A DNA stretch of 64,000 nt from Olivibacter jilunii (GTDB lineage Bacteria > Bacteroidota > Bacteroidia > Sphingobacteriales > Sphingobacteriaceae). How positions within the stretch are numbered: the first letter of the stretch is position 1; every line of letters begins with the position of its first letter. Shown piece after piece: positions 28,387 through 36,715 of this stretch. Position numbers and translations under genes: made by a program. The stretch spans positions 251,006 to 315,005 of the forward strand of contig NZ_LR027855.1 of the NCBI RefSeq assembly GCF_900607235.1. The letters are read 5' to 3'. The notes under the pieces are model-generated. The model was not told the DNA's origin. It ran no database searches and worked only from the letters and a program-made list of their open reading frames with translations.

Positions 28387-29577
28387 CTATACCTTCACAT
28401 AAATTCCTTTCTTGTCCATCACGTAACAAACAGCCCATAGTAAGGAAAGAAAACAAATAGCATACACAAAAGATCCAATCTCCGGAGGCCCGGGAAATTT
28501 CGCGCAGATTTCTGTATAAAACCACCGTAATGGCGAGGTATAAATGGGATTACCTGTTTCGTCAAACCCATTTTCAATTCGCATTAACGACAGTGTTTTA
28601 GGTATTAGCGCACTCATTACAAAAATGAACAATGGATTTTTGCCAAACACATCAAAGAATTTCGTAACGAAATTTTTATGCCCTTTAATTTCTACAAACC
28701 AGATTAATACGCCCAAAGCTGTAATCGCCAATCCGCTACTATAAAGAACATAGGAACTCGTCCATATTTTTTTATTAATAGGGAAAGCCAATCCCCATGT
28801 CATTCCTCCAAGTGTTAACAAGGCAGCCGTAACCATCAAGGTGCTGACTGTACGATAGATAGGCATTGGTCCTTCAATGGCTTTCGTGCCGGTTTGTATA
28901 TATTGTCCCACTAAAAATCCGATAACAACCTGGATAACCGCTGTAAACGTGCTGGCAATACCTTCGGGCTCAAATGGAACGCCCTCCCCTTTGTACATAT
29001 GGGCAATCTGCAATATAGACACATCGATTTTTGTACCAAACCAGCCCTGCAAACTATAAGGGTCGGAATCGCCCAAAAGTATACATATCAACCAATAAGA
29101 AAGCAGTATAAAAATACTTATGAGAACGACTGTTTTAGTTTTAAAGAAATACACTAAGATAGATGCGAAGCAATAGCAAAGTGCTATTCGCTGCAATACA
29201 CCTAGTATTCGTATACCACTATCGGATTTAATCGGGTTTATCCAATATTTAAACAAAAGAGTGTCGTTACTCCACTGTACAAAAGGATACCAATTAAGTA
29301 AAAGACCTATTAGAAAAATAAGAATGGTTCGCTTTAATACCTTTTTCCAAAACACCTTGCCTGCCTGCGTTCGTAACCTTGGGATCACAAAAGACATCGC
29401 ATTACCTACTGCGAATAAAAAAAAAGGAAATACCAGGTCTGTTGGTGTACAACCATGCCAAGGTGCGTGTTTTAAGGGCGAAAAAGCGTAGCTCCAACTT
29501 CCGGGGTTATTAACAAGAATCATGAGGGCGACCGTTGCTCCTCTAAAAACATCCAGCGAATAGTAGCGTTGGTTCAT
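28387..29577 (-). CDS. nagX: NagX/DUF5009-like membrane acyltransferase (heparan-alpha-glucosaminide N-acetyltransferase family)
   Basis: The 396-residue protein has about ten transmembrane helices. It opens with RYYSLDVFRGATVALMILVNNPGSW and continues with HAPWHGCTPTDLVFPFFLFAVGNAMSF. Both are hallmarks of the COG4299 family related to human HGSNAT, which passes acetyl groups from cytosolic acetyl-CoA to the amino group of glucosamine across a membrane. NagX homologues occur in bacterial GlcNAc loci. It is convergent with the symporter gene and has its own candidate operator (copy E), so it probably belongs to the regulon. Its activity has to be considered inferred. Confidence 0.85.
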   Translation of the reverse strand: MNQRYYSLDVFRGATVALMILVNNPGSWSYAFSPLKHAPWHGCTPTDLVFPFFLFAVGNAMSFVIPRLRTQAGKVFWKKVLKRTILIFLIGLLLNWYPFVQWSNDTLLFKYWINPIKSDSGIRILGVLQRIALCYCFASILVYFFKTKTVVLISIFILLSYWLICILLGDSDPYSLQGWFGTKIDVSILQIAHMYKGEGVPFEPEGIASTFTAVIQVVIGFLVGQYIQTGTKAIEGPMPIYRTVSTLMVTAALLTLGGMTWGLAFPINKKIWTSSYVLYSSGLAITALGVLIWFVEIKGHKNFVTKFFDVFGKNPLFIFVMSALIPKTLSLMRIENGFDETGNPIYTSPLRWFYTEICAKFPGPPEIGSFVYAICFLSLLWAVCYVMDKKGIYVKV

Positions 29578-29628
29578 TTAATTTGAGTTTGTTCAGGCTA
29601 TACAATATGGCGACAATTACATGCGAAA

Positions 29629-29669
29629 TAAAAATACAGATAAGTAATCGAATATGCAATATTATTATA
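29629..29669 (-). promoter_or_regulatory. nagX promoter with degenerate candidate DeoR operator (copy E)
   Basis: Read on the minus strand, TATAATAATATTGCATAT (29669-29652) matches the right half of the shared element. Its TTG (29659-29657) stands 20 bp before TATTTTTA (29636-29629), a TAnnTTTG-like -7 box. The spacing equals that of copies B and C, but the left GCATAA unit is degraded. A further GCATAAAAACGCAG lies at 29677-29690. Confidence 0.55.
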
Positions 29670-29955
29670 AAAACAAGCATAAAAACGCAGACAAAAACAA
29701 CACTACTTGCTATTTACGATCGAGCAGATGCATATAATAATTTTTCGCCTTCGACGGCATGAGCGCTATGATTTATGTAACGACTTAGTTAATTAAAAGC
29801 TATTTTGTCACAGCTGATTCATAATATCTAAGCAGCGCTCTTAACCTTCGTGACAAAGACTGCCAGACGTTTGATTTGGCTCGTTTTTTGCTATAGAAAT
29901 ACTGCAAAAAAAACTGGATAAAACCCTAAAAATCAGACAACTTTTTTGCTTTTCA

Positions 29956-29989
29956 TTCGTTAATAAGAAAAATAATTTTTGTACTTTTG
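29956..29989 (+). promoter_or_regulatory. rpoD promoter
   Basis: TACTTTTG (29982-29989) is an exact match to the TAnnTTTG -7 box. A weak TTCG at 29956-29959 may serve as -33. The start codon follows 36 bp downstream. Confidence 0.6.
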
Positions 29990-30025
29990 CACACTTTATT
30001 AAAGAAAGGGGCATATAAATAATTA

Positions 30026-30886
30026 ATGAGACAGCTCAAAATAACCCAGTCGATTACTAACCGTGAATCGCAATCGTTAGATAAGTATTTGCATGAAATT
30101 GGTAAAGTTGACCTAATTACAGCAGAAGAAGAAGTAATACTTGCCCAAAAAATCAGGGAGGGCGATCAAGCTGCTTTAGAGCGTTTAACTAAGACCAATT
30201 TACGTTTCGTGGTTTCGGTAGCTAAACAATACCAAAATCAGGGACTAACACTTGGAGATCTTATCAACGAAGGAAACTTAGGATTGATTAAGGCAGCTAA
30301 ACGCTTTGATGAAACCAAAGGTTTTAAATTTATTTCTTACGCTGTTTGGTGGATCCGTCAGTCTATCTTACAAGCAATTGCAGAGCAATCACGTATCGTT
30401 CGTTTACCGTTAAATCAGGTAGGTTCATTAAGTAAAATCAGCAAGGCCTTTTCGCGCCTCGAACAAGAATATGAACGCGAGCCTTCACCTGAAGAGTTAG
30501 CGGATATTTTAGAAACTACGGTGGACAAAATTTCTGATACCTTAAGCAATTCCGGTCGCCATGTTTCCATGGACGCACCTTTTGTTCAGGGAGAAGAAAA
30601 CACTTTATTGGATGTATTGGAGAATCATGATCCAAATACAGACAGCAATTTGATAGACGAATCACTTTCTGAGGAAATCAAACGCTCATTAGCAACCTTA
30701 ACGGAACGTGAGCGCGAAATCATCGTGTTATTCTTTGGCTTAGGATCCAATCATCCACTTTCTCTTGAGGAAATTGGTGAGACCTTTAACCTTACAAGAG
30801 AACGCGTAAGACAAATCAAAGATAAAGCCTTACAACGTTTACGCCATACCTCACGGAGTAAAATATTGAAGTCTTATCTAGGATAA
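30026..30886 (+). CDS. rpoD: RNA polymerase primary sigma factor (RpoD/SigA, Bacteroidota type)
   Basis: The 286-residue sigma-70 protein has all core regions and no large region 1.1, as is normal in Bacteroidota. Region 1.2 is [20 protein letters not shown]. Region 2 is [39 protein letters not shown]...[15 protein letters not shown]. Region 3 is [10 protein letters not shown], and region 4 is [16 protein letters not shown]...[29 protein letters not shown]. It is the housekeeping sigma that recognises the -33/-7 promoters seen across this window. It is monocistronic, with a terminator immediately after it. Confidence 0.97.
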   Translation: MRQLKITQSITNRESQSLDKYLHEIGKVDLITAEEEVILAQKIREGDQAALERLTKTNLRFVVSVAKQYQNQGLTLGDLINEGNLGLIKAAKRFDETKGFKFISYAVWWIRQSILQAIAEQSRIVRLPLNQVGSLSKISKAFSRLEQEYEREPSPEELADILETTVDKISDTLSNSGRHVSMDAPFVQGEENTLLDVLENHDPNTDSNLIDESLSEEIKRSLATLTEREREIIVLFFGLGSNHPLSLEEIGETFNLTRERVRQIKDKALQRLRHTSRSKILKSYLG

Positions 30887-30915
30887 ATACTTCAATTTAA
30901 TTCGTAAAAAATATG

Positions 30916-30945
30916 AAAAGCAGCCGTTTTGGCTGCTTTTTTTGT
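30916..30945 (+). terminator. Rho-independent terminator of rpoD
   Basis: AAAAGCAGCC pairs with GGCTGCTTTT around a GTTTT-type loop and runs into seven Ts. Confidence 0.9.
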
Positions 30946-31061
30946 TTACAATTGAAAGATGGTCAAATATCATACCTCCGGTCTTACGGAAAATTAATTC
31001 CGCCTACCCGACAGTATTTATCAAATTGACAAAAACAATCGGTTTAAATCACAATAATTTA

Positions 31062-31069
31062 TAGATTTG
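31062..31069 (+). promoter_or_regulatory. -7 box of the gap gene
   Basis: TAGATTTG matches TAnnTTTG exactly, 29 bp before the start codon. It is embedded in an inverted repeat, TTGACAAA (31025-31032) with TTTGTCAA (31065-31072), that could be an operator. Confidence 0.5.
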
Positions 31070-31097
31070 TCAAAAATAAACCTTATTAAATTTCAAA

Positions 31098-32546
31098 ATG
31101 ACAAATCAAAACCAAACGGAATTTCAAAATTGGATTGAAAAAGAAAAAGCAGCTTTACAGCTAATCACTACTGTAGGACAACTTTCGTTTGAACGTTCTA
31201 TTGAACTCATGCTTTTTAGAAGGCCATTATTCGACATTGGAAGCAGTGAAGCGCTTGCGATTCATCAATACGCGCGCGACATAACAGAAAAAGACATTTC
31301 CGTTTATGAGACATTAGAGCTCGCAAAGGCCATTAAAACGAGCAATTTGGCTCCTAGTCGAATCGATTTGGGTATATTGACGCTTAAGTGGATCGAACAA
31401 CATCAGCGATACACTTCCATACACGATTTCATTACCAAGGAACTGGCAAAGCACATAGGTTCAAATAAAGCAAAACTAACACCAAAAGACGTGATTTTAT
31501 TTGGCTTCGGACGGATAGGTCGGGTGTTAGCCAGAGAGATCATATCACAAACCGGGAAGGGCGAACAACTACGTCTTCGCGCAATCGTTGTACGCGGCCT
31601 TCAAGATGGCGATTTGCAGAAAAGGGCTGATTTGTTTAAATACGACTCCATTTATAAAGATTTTAAAGGAACTGTCAGTATTAATCGCGAAAAAAAAGCC
31701 CTAATCATCAACGGCCAATTTATTCAACTGATTACCGGCACCGAATCGGAAACCATTGATTACACGCAATATGGAATCGATAATGCATTATTAATCGATA
31801 ATACAGGCGCTTTTCGGGACCGGGAAGGGCTTGGAAAACATCTTCGTGCCAAAGGGGTTTCCAAAGTGCTCTTGACAGCGCCGGGGAAAGACGACATACC
31901 GAATATCGTTGCCGGCATCAATGAGCACCAAATTGACTTTAAAAAAGAAAGCGTTTTTTCATGCGCTTCCTGCACCACAAATGCTGTTGCGCCGGTCCTG
32001 CTCATGATAAACAAGCATTTCATGATCAAAAAGGCACATATTGAAACGATTCATGCCTACACAAACGATCAAAACCTCTTGGACAATTTCCATAAGAAAG
32101 AACGACGCGGACGAGCTGCAGCTAGCAACCTGGTAATTACAGAAACAGGATCTGCGAAAGCGATTTCCAAAGTAATTCCAACGCTGAACGGAAAGCTGAC
32201 CGGCAATGCGGTTCGCGTACCTGTACCAAGCGGCTCTTTGGCCATCTTACATTTACAGTTATCAAAAAGTGTGGTAAAAGAAACGATTGAAAGCATCTTA
32301 AAAACGGAAGCTTTATTTGGTCCTTTATCGGAGCAAGTTGATTATTCCATATCGAGAGAGCAGGTAAGTAGTGATGTCATAGGAAATAACCACACTTGTG
32401 TTATTGATGGTCCGGCTACTATCGTTTCGGACGATGGCAAAACGTTGGTCATCTATGTTTGGTACGACAACGAATATGGATATTGCAGACAAGTTATCCG
32501 ATTAGCAAAAAAAATTGCAGAGGTAGTTCGTTTAACTTATTATTAA
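31098..32546 (+). CDS. gap: Glyceraldehyde-3-phosphate dehydrogenase, long form with N-terminal extension
   Basis: This 482-residue GAPDH carries an extra N-terminal domain of about 130 residues, mostly helical, before the Rossmann fold (FGFGRIGR, 135-142). The catalytic cysteine is Cys292 in SCTTN and the catalytic histidine is His319 in ETIHAYTNDQ. The C-terminal WYDNEYGYCRQVI is canonical. GAPDH oxidises glyceraldehyde-3-phosphate to 1,3-bisphosphoglycerate with NAD(P). The long form is a known second type in Bacteroidota and some proteobacteria; the extension's role is unclear. A bidirectional hairpin separates it from htpG. Confidence 0.93.
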   Translation: MTNQNQTEFQNWIEKEKAALQLITTVGQLSFERSIELMLFRRPLFDIGSSEALAIHQYARDITEKDISVYETLELAKAIKTSNLAPSRIDLGILTLKWIEQHQRYTSIHDFITKELAKHIGSNKAKLTPKDVILFGFGRIGRVLAREIISQTGKGEQLRLRAIVVRGLQDGDLQKRADLFKYDSIYKDFKGTVSINREKKALIINGQFIQLITGTESETIDYTQYGIDNALLIDNTGAFRDREGLGKHLRAKGVSKVLLTAPGKDDIPNIVAGINEHQIDFKKESVFSCASCTTNAVAPVLLMINKHFMIKKAHIETIHAYTNDQNLLDNFHKKERRGRAAASNLVITETGSAKAISKVIPTLNGKLTGNAVRVPVPSGSLAILHLQLSKSVVKETIESILKTEALFGPLSEQVDYSISREQVSSDVIGNNHTCVIDGPATIVSDDGKTLVIYVWYDNEYGYCRQVIRLAKKIAEVVRLTYY

Positions 32547-32558
32547 TTCCAACATAAA

Positions 32559-32584
32559 AAAGGCGCCATTTTACCGGCGCCCTT
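32559..32584. terminator. Bidirectional terminator between gap and htpG
   Basis: GGCGCC (32562-32567) pairs with GGCGCC (32576-32581), extended by AA/TT with a bulge. An A-run precedes it, which becomes a U-run for the minus-strand htpG transcript. Confidence 0.65.
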
Positions 32585-32610
32585 CCTAGTATTTAAATAA
32601 GACTGTCAAG

Positions 32611-34497
32611 CTAATCAATTAAACTCACGCTTCTTTTAACAAAATTTGTCAATTCAGGCCCTGTCAACAAACCATTAGATAATAGTGCTAAATCAAAAGC
32701 TTGTTTTGCCAAATTCTCCTTCTCTTCGTCGTTTGAAGACGTTAAAATGCGCTTGATTAGCGGATGATTACCGTTAACCGAAACCTTATAGTTGTCAGGT
32801 AAATTGCCATAGAAGCTCATACCGCCGCCATTCTGTGCCATATCCTTCATTCTTCGCATAAATTCATCCATCGTAACCGTTACAGGCATCTCATCGACGC
32901 TTAGGGCAGTAACCTCAACCTGCATGTTATCTTTCTTAATTGCTTTTTCAAAAAGACTTTTGACCGTTGTGCTTTCTTCTTCACTTAAGGCGAGTTCTTT
33001 TGTTTCATCCTTCTGGATTAGTTTATCCAATACATCTGAGTCGACGCGTTTTAACTGTGTTTTTTCTGTTTTTTGCTCCAAATAACTTACAAAGTGTCCA
33101 TCGATCGGAGAATCCAATAATAATACGTCATAGCCTTTCGTTTTAGCTCCTGAAATAAAACTATCTTGTTTAGCGGCATCATTTGCATACAAGTAAATTA
33201 CCTGATCATTTTTATCCTTTTGAATATCCTTTACCTTTTCGGCATATTCCTTTAAGGTATAGAATTCCTTGTCTACATTTTGAACCAATGCAAAATCATT
33301 AGCCTTCTCCGCAAATTTATCTTCGCTAACCATACCATATTTTACGAAAAGGCCAATATCTTTCCATTTTTCCTCAAAGCCCTTGCGATCAGTCTTAAAT
33401 AATTCGCTCAGTTTATCAGCAACCTTCTTGGTGATGTAATTACTGATACGCTTTACATTACTATCAGCCTGTAAGAAACTTCGCGAAACATTCAGTGGGA
33501 TATCAGGCGAATCAATAACACCGTGCAAAAGCATTAAAAATTCAGGAACGATATCTTTCACCTCATCCGTGATAAAGACTTGACGCGAAAATAATTTGAT
33601 TTTATTTCGCTGTAAGTCGAAATCGTTCTTAATCTTTGGAAAATACAAGATTCCGGTAAGATTAAAAGGATAGTCTACATTAAGATGAATCCAAAATAAA
33701 GGCTCTTCGGAGAATGGATATAGTTCGCGATAGAAATTTAGGTAATCTTCATCCTTTAACTCAGAAGGGGCTTTAGTCCACGCTGGATTTGTGTTATTGA
33801 TAATATTATCAACTTCAACAGATTTATATTTCGGTTTGCCCTCTTCGTCCTCACCGTCCGGTTCCGACGTTGTTTTTGTTCCGAACTTGATGGCAACCGG
33901 TAAAAATCTACAATACTTATTTAAAATGCCGTCTAGCTTCGCCTTGTTTAAAAACTCTTCAGATTCCTTATTAATATATAAGATTACGTCAGTGCCGCGG
34001 GTCGTTCTTTCGCCCTCGCTAATTTCATAAGAAGTACTACCATCACAGACCCATTTAGCAGCCTGTGCGCCATCCTGATATGAAAGGGTCTGAATTTCTA
34101 CTTTATCAGCCACCATAAAGGCTGAATAAAAGCCAAGACCAAAGCGACCTATAATTTCATTAGCATCCTTAGCCTCCTTGAACTTTTCCATGAATTCGGT
34201 AGCACCGGAGAAGGCGATCTGATTAATATATTTCTTCACCTCTTCGGCTGTCATACCGATCCCCTTATCAGAAATCGTAATCGTTTTCGCCGTTTCGTCA
34301 AATGAAATTTCGATCGTCGTATCGCCTACTTCGCCGGCATATTGGCCCAAAGAAGCCAATCTTTTCAATTTTTGTGTAGCGTCAACAGCATTTGACACCA
34401 GCTCCCGCAAAAATATTTCATTATCGGAGTATAAAAACTTCTTAATCACCGGAAATATATTCTCGGTATGAATTGAGATGTTTCCTTTTTCTTGCAT
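32611..34497 (-). CDS. htpG: Chaperone HtpG (Hsp90)
   Basis: The 628-residue protein is of normal length for bacterial Hsp90. The N-terminal GHKL ATPase domain shows ELVSNAVDATQKL (near 34-46), ISDKGIGMT, and GRFGLGFYSAFMVADKV. The middle domain holds the conserved LFSRQVFITD...GVIDSPDIPLNVSRSFLQAD. The C-terminal dimerisation domain ends NFVKRSVSLID. It folds and remodels client proteins in the cytoplasm. No obvious heat-shock operator was found upstream, where the promoter is ill-defined. Confidence 0.97.
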   Translation of the reverse strand: MQEKGNISIHTENIFPVIKKFLYSDNEIFLRELVSNAVDATQKLKRLASLGQYAGEVGDTTIEISFDETAKTITISDKGIGMTAEEVKKYINQIAFSGATEFMEKFKEAKDANEIIGRFGLGFYSAFMVADKVEIQTLSYQDGAQAAKWVCDGSTSYEISEGERTTRGTDVILYINKESEEFLNKAKLDGILNKYCRFLPVAIKFGTKTTSEPDGEDEEGKPKYKSVEVDNIINNTNPAWTKAPSELKDEDYLNFYRELYPFSEEPLFWIHLNVDYPFNLTGILYFPKIKNDFDLQRNKIKLFSRQVFITDEVKDIVPEFLMLLHGVIDSPDIPLNVSRSFLQADSNVKRISNYITKKVADKLSELFKTDRKGFEEKWKDIGLFVKYGMVSEDKFAEKANDFALVQNVDKEFYTLKEYAEKVKDIQKDKNDQVIYLYANDAAKQDSFISGAKTKGYDVLLLDSPIDGHFVSYLEQKTEKTQLKRVDSDVLDKLIQKDETKELALSEEESTTVKSLFEKAIKKDNMQVEVTALSVDEMPVTVTMDEFMRRMKDMAQNGGGMSFYGNLPDNYKVSVNGNHPLIKRILTSSNDEEKENLAKQAFDLALLSNGLLTGPELTNFVKRSVSLID

Positions 34498-34598
34498 AAT
34501 ATATCTGAATTAATAATTTCTGAATGGTGAACGAAAAGTCATCAACAAGCAATGTTCCAAAAAGCATACACGGTCAGTATGACAGTCTATACTGACAA

Positions 34599-34631
34599 AA
34601 AAGCCAGATTCGTACGCTGAATCTGGCTTTT
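34599..34631 (-). terminator. Terminator of the secreted protein gene
   Basis: AAAAGCCAGATTC (34599-34611) and GAATCTGGCTTTT (34619-34631) form a perfect 13-bp stem with a 7-nt loop, followed on the minus strand by Ts. A second small palindrome, GTCAGTAT (34573-34580) with ATACTGAC (34589-34596), lies next to it. Confidence 0.85.
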
Positions 34632-34659
34632 CAATTATTTGAAAATGTAATACTTGCTG

Positions 34660-35217
34660 CTACTGCGGAATATTCACAACGGTAGGCTGATCAATCCGAT
34701 TTAAATGTTTATTAAAATTCTCAGCTAATGTGCTTATGGTTTGATAAGCATATTCACGTTGTTTGTTCCAGCTTCCCTGATTAATGTCTGTCATATCTTT
34801 CTCCAACGGAATTGGCTTCACTTTGGCAGGAACCACTTTGCCATAACGATCTTTGATATAGGGTTGGTAAGATAAATCAGTAAACCAATACCGATAGCCA
34901 TCCCCTGTTTTCTCAAAAACCAGCTTATAATTTACCGCTCCTGCCACATAGTTTCCAATTGTAGCATGTCTCTTTAAAGCCGTTTTGCCTTCCACCGTTA
35001 CACGTTCCTGACCTTCTGCGTTCAACTTTACAGCTTTCTTGTCAAAAAATTCACTAACATACGATTGAAAATCCTGCTTATCGTCAAGTTTTATTGCTTT
35101 CTCTTGATGATAAACGACGTACTTTCCATTTTGATCGGTTATGAATCCCCCGGTATTTTCTTGTCCTTTCACATCGGCAAAAAGCCCTGCAAATAAGAGC
35201 ATAACAAAATTTACCAT
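34660..35217 (-). CDS. Secreted hypothetical protein (possibly DUF4468-like)
   Basis: The 185-residue protein starts with a short hydrophobic signal (MVNFVMLLFAGLFADVKGQ). The mature part alternates beta strands and helices. The phrases FDKKAVKLNAEGQERVTVEGKTALKRHATIGNYVAGAVNYKLVFEKTGDGYRYWFTDLSYQPYIK recall Bacteroidota DUF4468 proteins, but I am not certain. It is monocistronic with its own terminator. No catalytic motif is visible. Confidence 0.65.
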   Translation of the reverse strand: MVNFVMLLFAGLFADVKGQENTGGFITDQNGKYVVYHQEKAIKLDDKQDFQSYVSEFFDKKAVKLNAEGQERVTVEGKTALKRHATIGNYVAGAVNYKLVFEKTGDGYRYWFTDLSYQPYIKDRYGKVVPAKVKPIPLEKDMTDINQGSWNKQREYAYQTISTLAENFNKHLNRIDQPTVVNIPQ

Positions 35218-35650
35218 CTCAATTTAATTTAGCGTTATCAAATGTTTCTGTATCTTACATAGGGCAGCTCCCACCCTGCCACTACTTATCAAATATAGCA
35301 ATTTTTACACCAAAAACCTATTTAAAACATTAAAATCCAATTAGAATCAAAATTATGTTCTGTTTGTTGAATTTTTCACTTCAAGTAATTTATAAGAAAA
35401 CACCTCATTTGTTTTGAATTTCCGTTCAAAACAAATGCGTATTTTATAATGATTACTCACGAAACGAGCCGCAAGCGCACAAATCGAAGAAAACTTAAAA
35501 TAAAGCGAAATTTCTCTTGATAACATAAGCTGTTTTTTTCCAAAAAAATATCGATATTTATACGCAATCCTAAATAAAAAACAAATCAAGCAATCTTGAC
35601 TTAAAAAAACACAAACGACACTCACTAAACTCTGTATTTTCACTGTAAAA
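35218..35650. other. Divergent intergenic region with a perfect hairpin
   Basis: These 433 A+T-rich bases separate the secreted protein from the epimerase. CATTTGTTTTGAA (35406-35418) and TTCAAAACAAATG (35425-35437) form a perfect 13-bp stem with a 6-nt loop and no following T-run. A minus-strand frame at 35353-35643 has unlikely composition and I do not call it. A small RNA or a regulator site is possible. Confidence 0.45.
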
Positions 35651-36697
35651 ATGCTCCAACTAGCTTACAAACCCTATTTTTTAAAAATGGAATATCCTTT
35701 CCGAATTGCGGATAACATCCGGACAGGAACTCCGATTATGCTTGTCAAAATTTCCTATAATGGCATAGATGGTTTCGGAGAAGCATCCATGCCTCCCCGT
35801 TACGGTGAAAATTTAGACACCGCCACTTCTTTCATAGAACGGCTGGAATTGACGCAATTTCGCTCTCCCTTACCAATCGACCCGATTTTATCCTATATAG
35901 ACAATAGGCAAACAGGCAATCCTGCCGTTAAGGCAGCATTGGATATGGCGTTGCATGACTTGTGGGGAAAAATAACAGGTAAGTCCATTCATGAATTATA
36001 CGGGTTATCCAACAGTAAGCTCCATACGGCAAAGACAATTAGTATTGAAACCCCTGAAATTATGGCGAGGCGAGTTACCGAGGCGGAAGATTTTCATTAT
36101 TTAAAAATCAAACTAGGCACAACTGACGACCAAGCAATTATCCGAGCCATACGAAATGTAACCGATAAACCTTTATATATTGACGCAAATCAGGGATGGG
36201 CAAATAAAGAAGAAGCGGCCAAATTAATTGACTGGTTGAGTACGCAGGGCGTCATCTTTGTGGAGCAACCCATGCCTAAAAATAACTTTGACGCAATGGA
36301 ATGGCTAAAAGGACGAAGCGCCCTACCAATTATTGGAGACGAGGGGATTCAGCGCTTAAAGGACATAGACAATGCTGAGTTATTTTACCATGGTGTAAAT
36401 GTAAAACTCATGAAATCGGCCGGAATCCGGGAGGCGTATACTATGTTAACAACCGCTAGGAAAAAGGGGCTTCGTACGATGATTGGCTGCATGTCTGAAA
36501 CATCATGTGCAACCGCTGCCGGCGCACAATTAGGAAGTTTGGCTGAATTTATTGATCTTGACGGAAATTTAGGTGTCACGAACGATCCATTTGTTGCTTT
36601 TCCATGCATTAATGGAGAAATCCAGGTTGATAATAGTCCAGGTTTAGGATTAAAAAGTCCGGCATGGGACACCATAGAACCATATATTGAAAACTAG
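35651..36697 (+). CDS. Dipeptide epimerase, L-Ala-D/L-Glu epimerase-like (enolase superfamily)
   Basis: The 348-residue protein has a muconate-lactonizing-enzyme fold. The active site is complete: Lys152 and Lys154 in LKIKLG, the metal ligands Asp178 (YIDANQGW), Glu205 (FVEQP) and Asp230 (IGDEG), and Lys252 (VNVKLMKSAG). The acid/base lysine pair plus the late CMSETSCATAAGAQLG segment is typical of dipeptide epimerases. Members epimerise L-Ala-D-Glu from murein peptides so that ordinary peptidases can use it, though some prefer other dipeptides. It would complement the MurNAc locus 6 kb away. It precedes the DUF819 gene by 18 bp and is probably co-transcribed with it. Confidence 0.88.
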   Translation: MLQLAYKPYFLKMEYPFRIADNIRTGTPIMLVKISYNGIDGFGEASMPPRYGENLDTATSFIERLELTQFRSPLPIDPILSYIDNRQTGNPAVKAALDMALHDLWGKITGKSIHELYGLSNSKLHTAKTISIETPEIMARRVTEAEDFHYLKIKLGTTDDQAIIRAIRNVTDKPLYIDANQGWANKEEAAKLIDWLSTQGVIFVEQPMPKNNFDAMEWLKGRSALPIIGDEGIQRLKDIDNAELFYHGVNVKLMKSAGIREAYTMLTTARKKGLRTMIGCMSETSCATAAGAQLGSLAEFIDLDGNLGVTNDPFVAFPCINGEIQVDNSPGLGLKSPAWDTIEPYIEN

Positions 36698-36715
36698 TAA
36701 AGCTTATTCCCATTG

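Larger units (their letters stand above)
29578..30025. other. Intergenic region nagX / rpoD
   Basis: This 448-base divergent gap contains the nagX promoter (29629-29669) on the left and the rpoD promoter near 29982. In the middle, TTTGTCAC (29804-29811) and GTGACAAA (29850-29857) form a perfect 8-bp inverted repeat with 38 bp between, of unknown meaning. No coding sequence is evident. Confidence 0.6.

Noticed and set aside
30026..30886. rpoD as a truncated sigma factor
   Set aside because: All core regions are present, and 286 residues without region 1.1 is the usual Bacteroidota form.
35353..35643. Minus-strand frame of 96 codons in the divergent gap
   Set aside because: Composition is cysteine- and phenylalanine-rich without a domain, and it runs across the perfect hairpin; no promoter or partner supports it.
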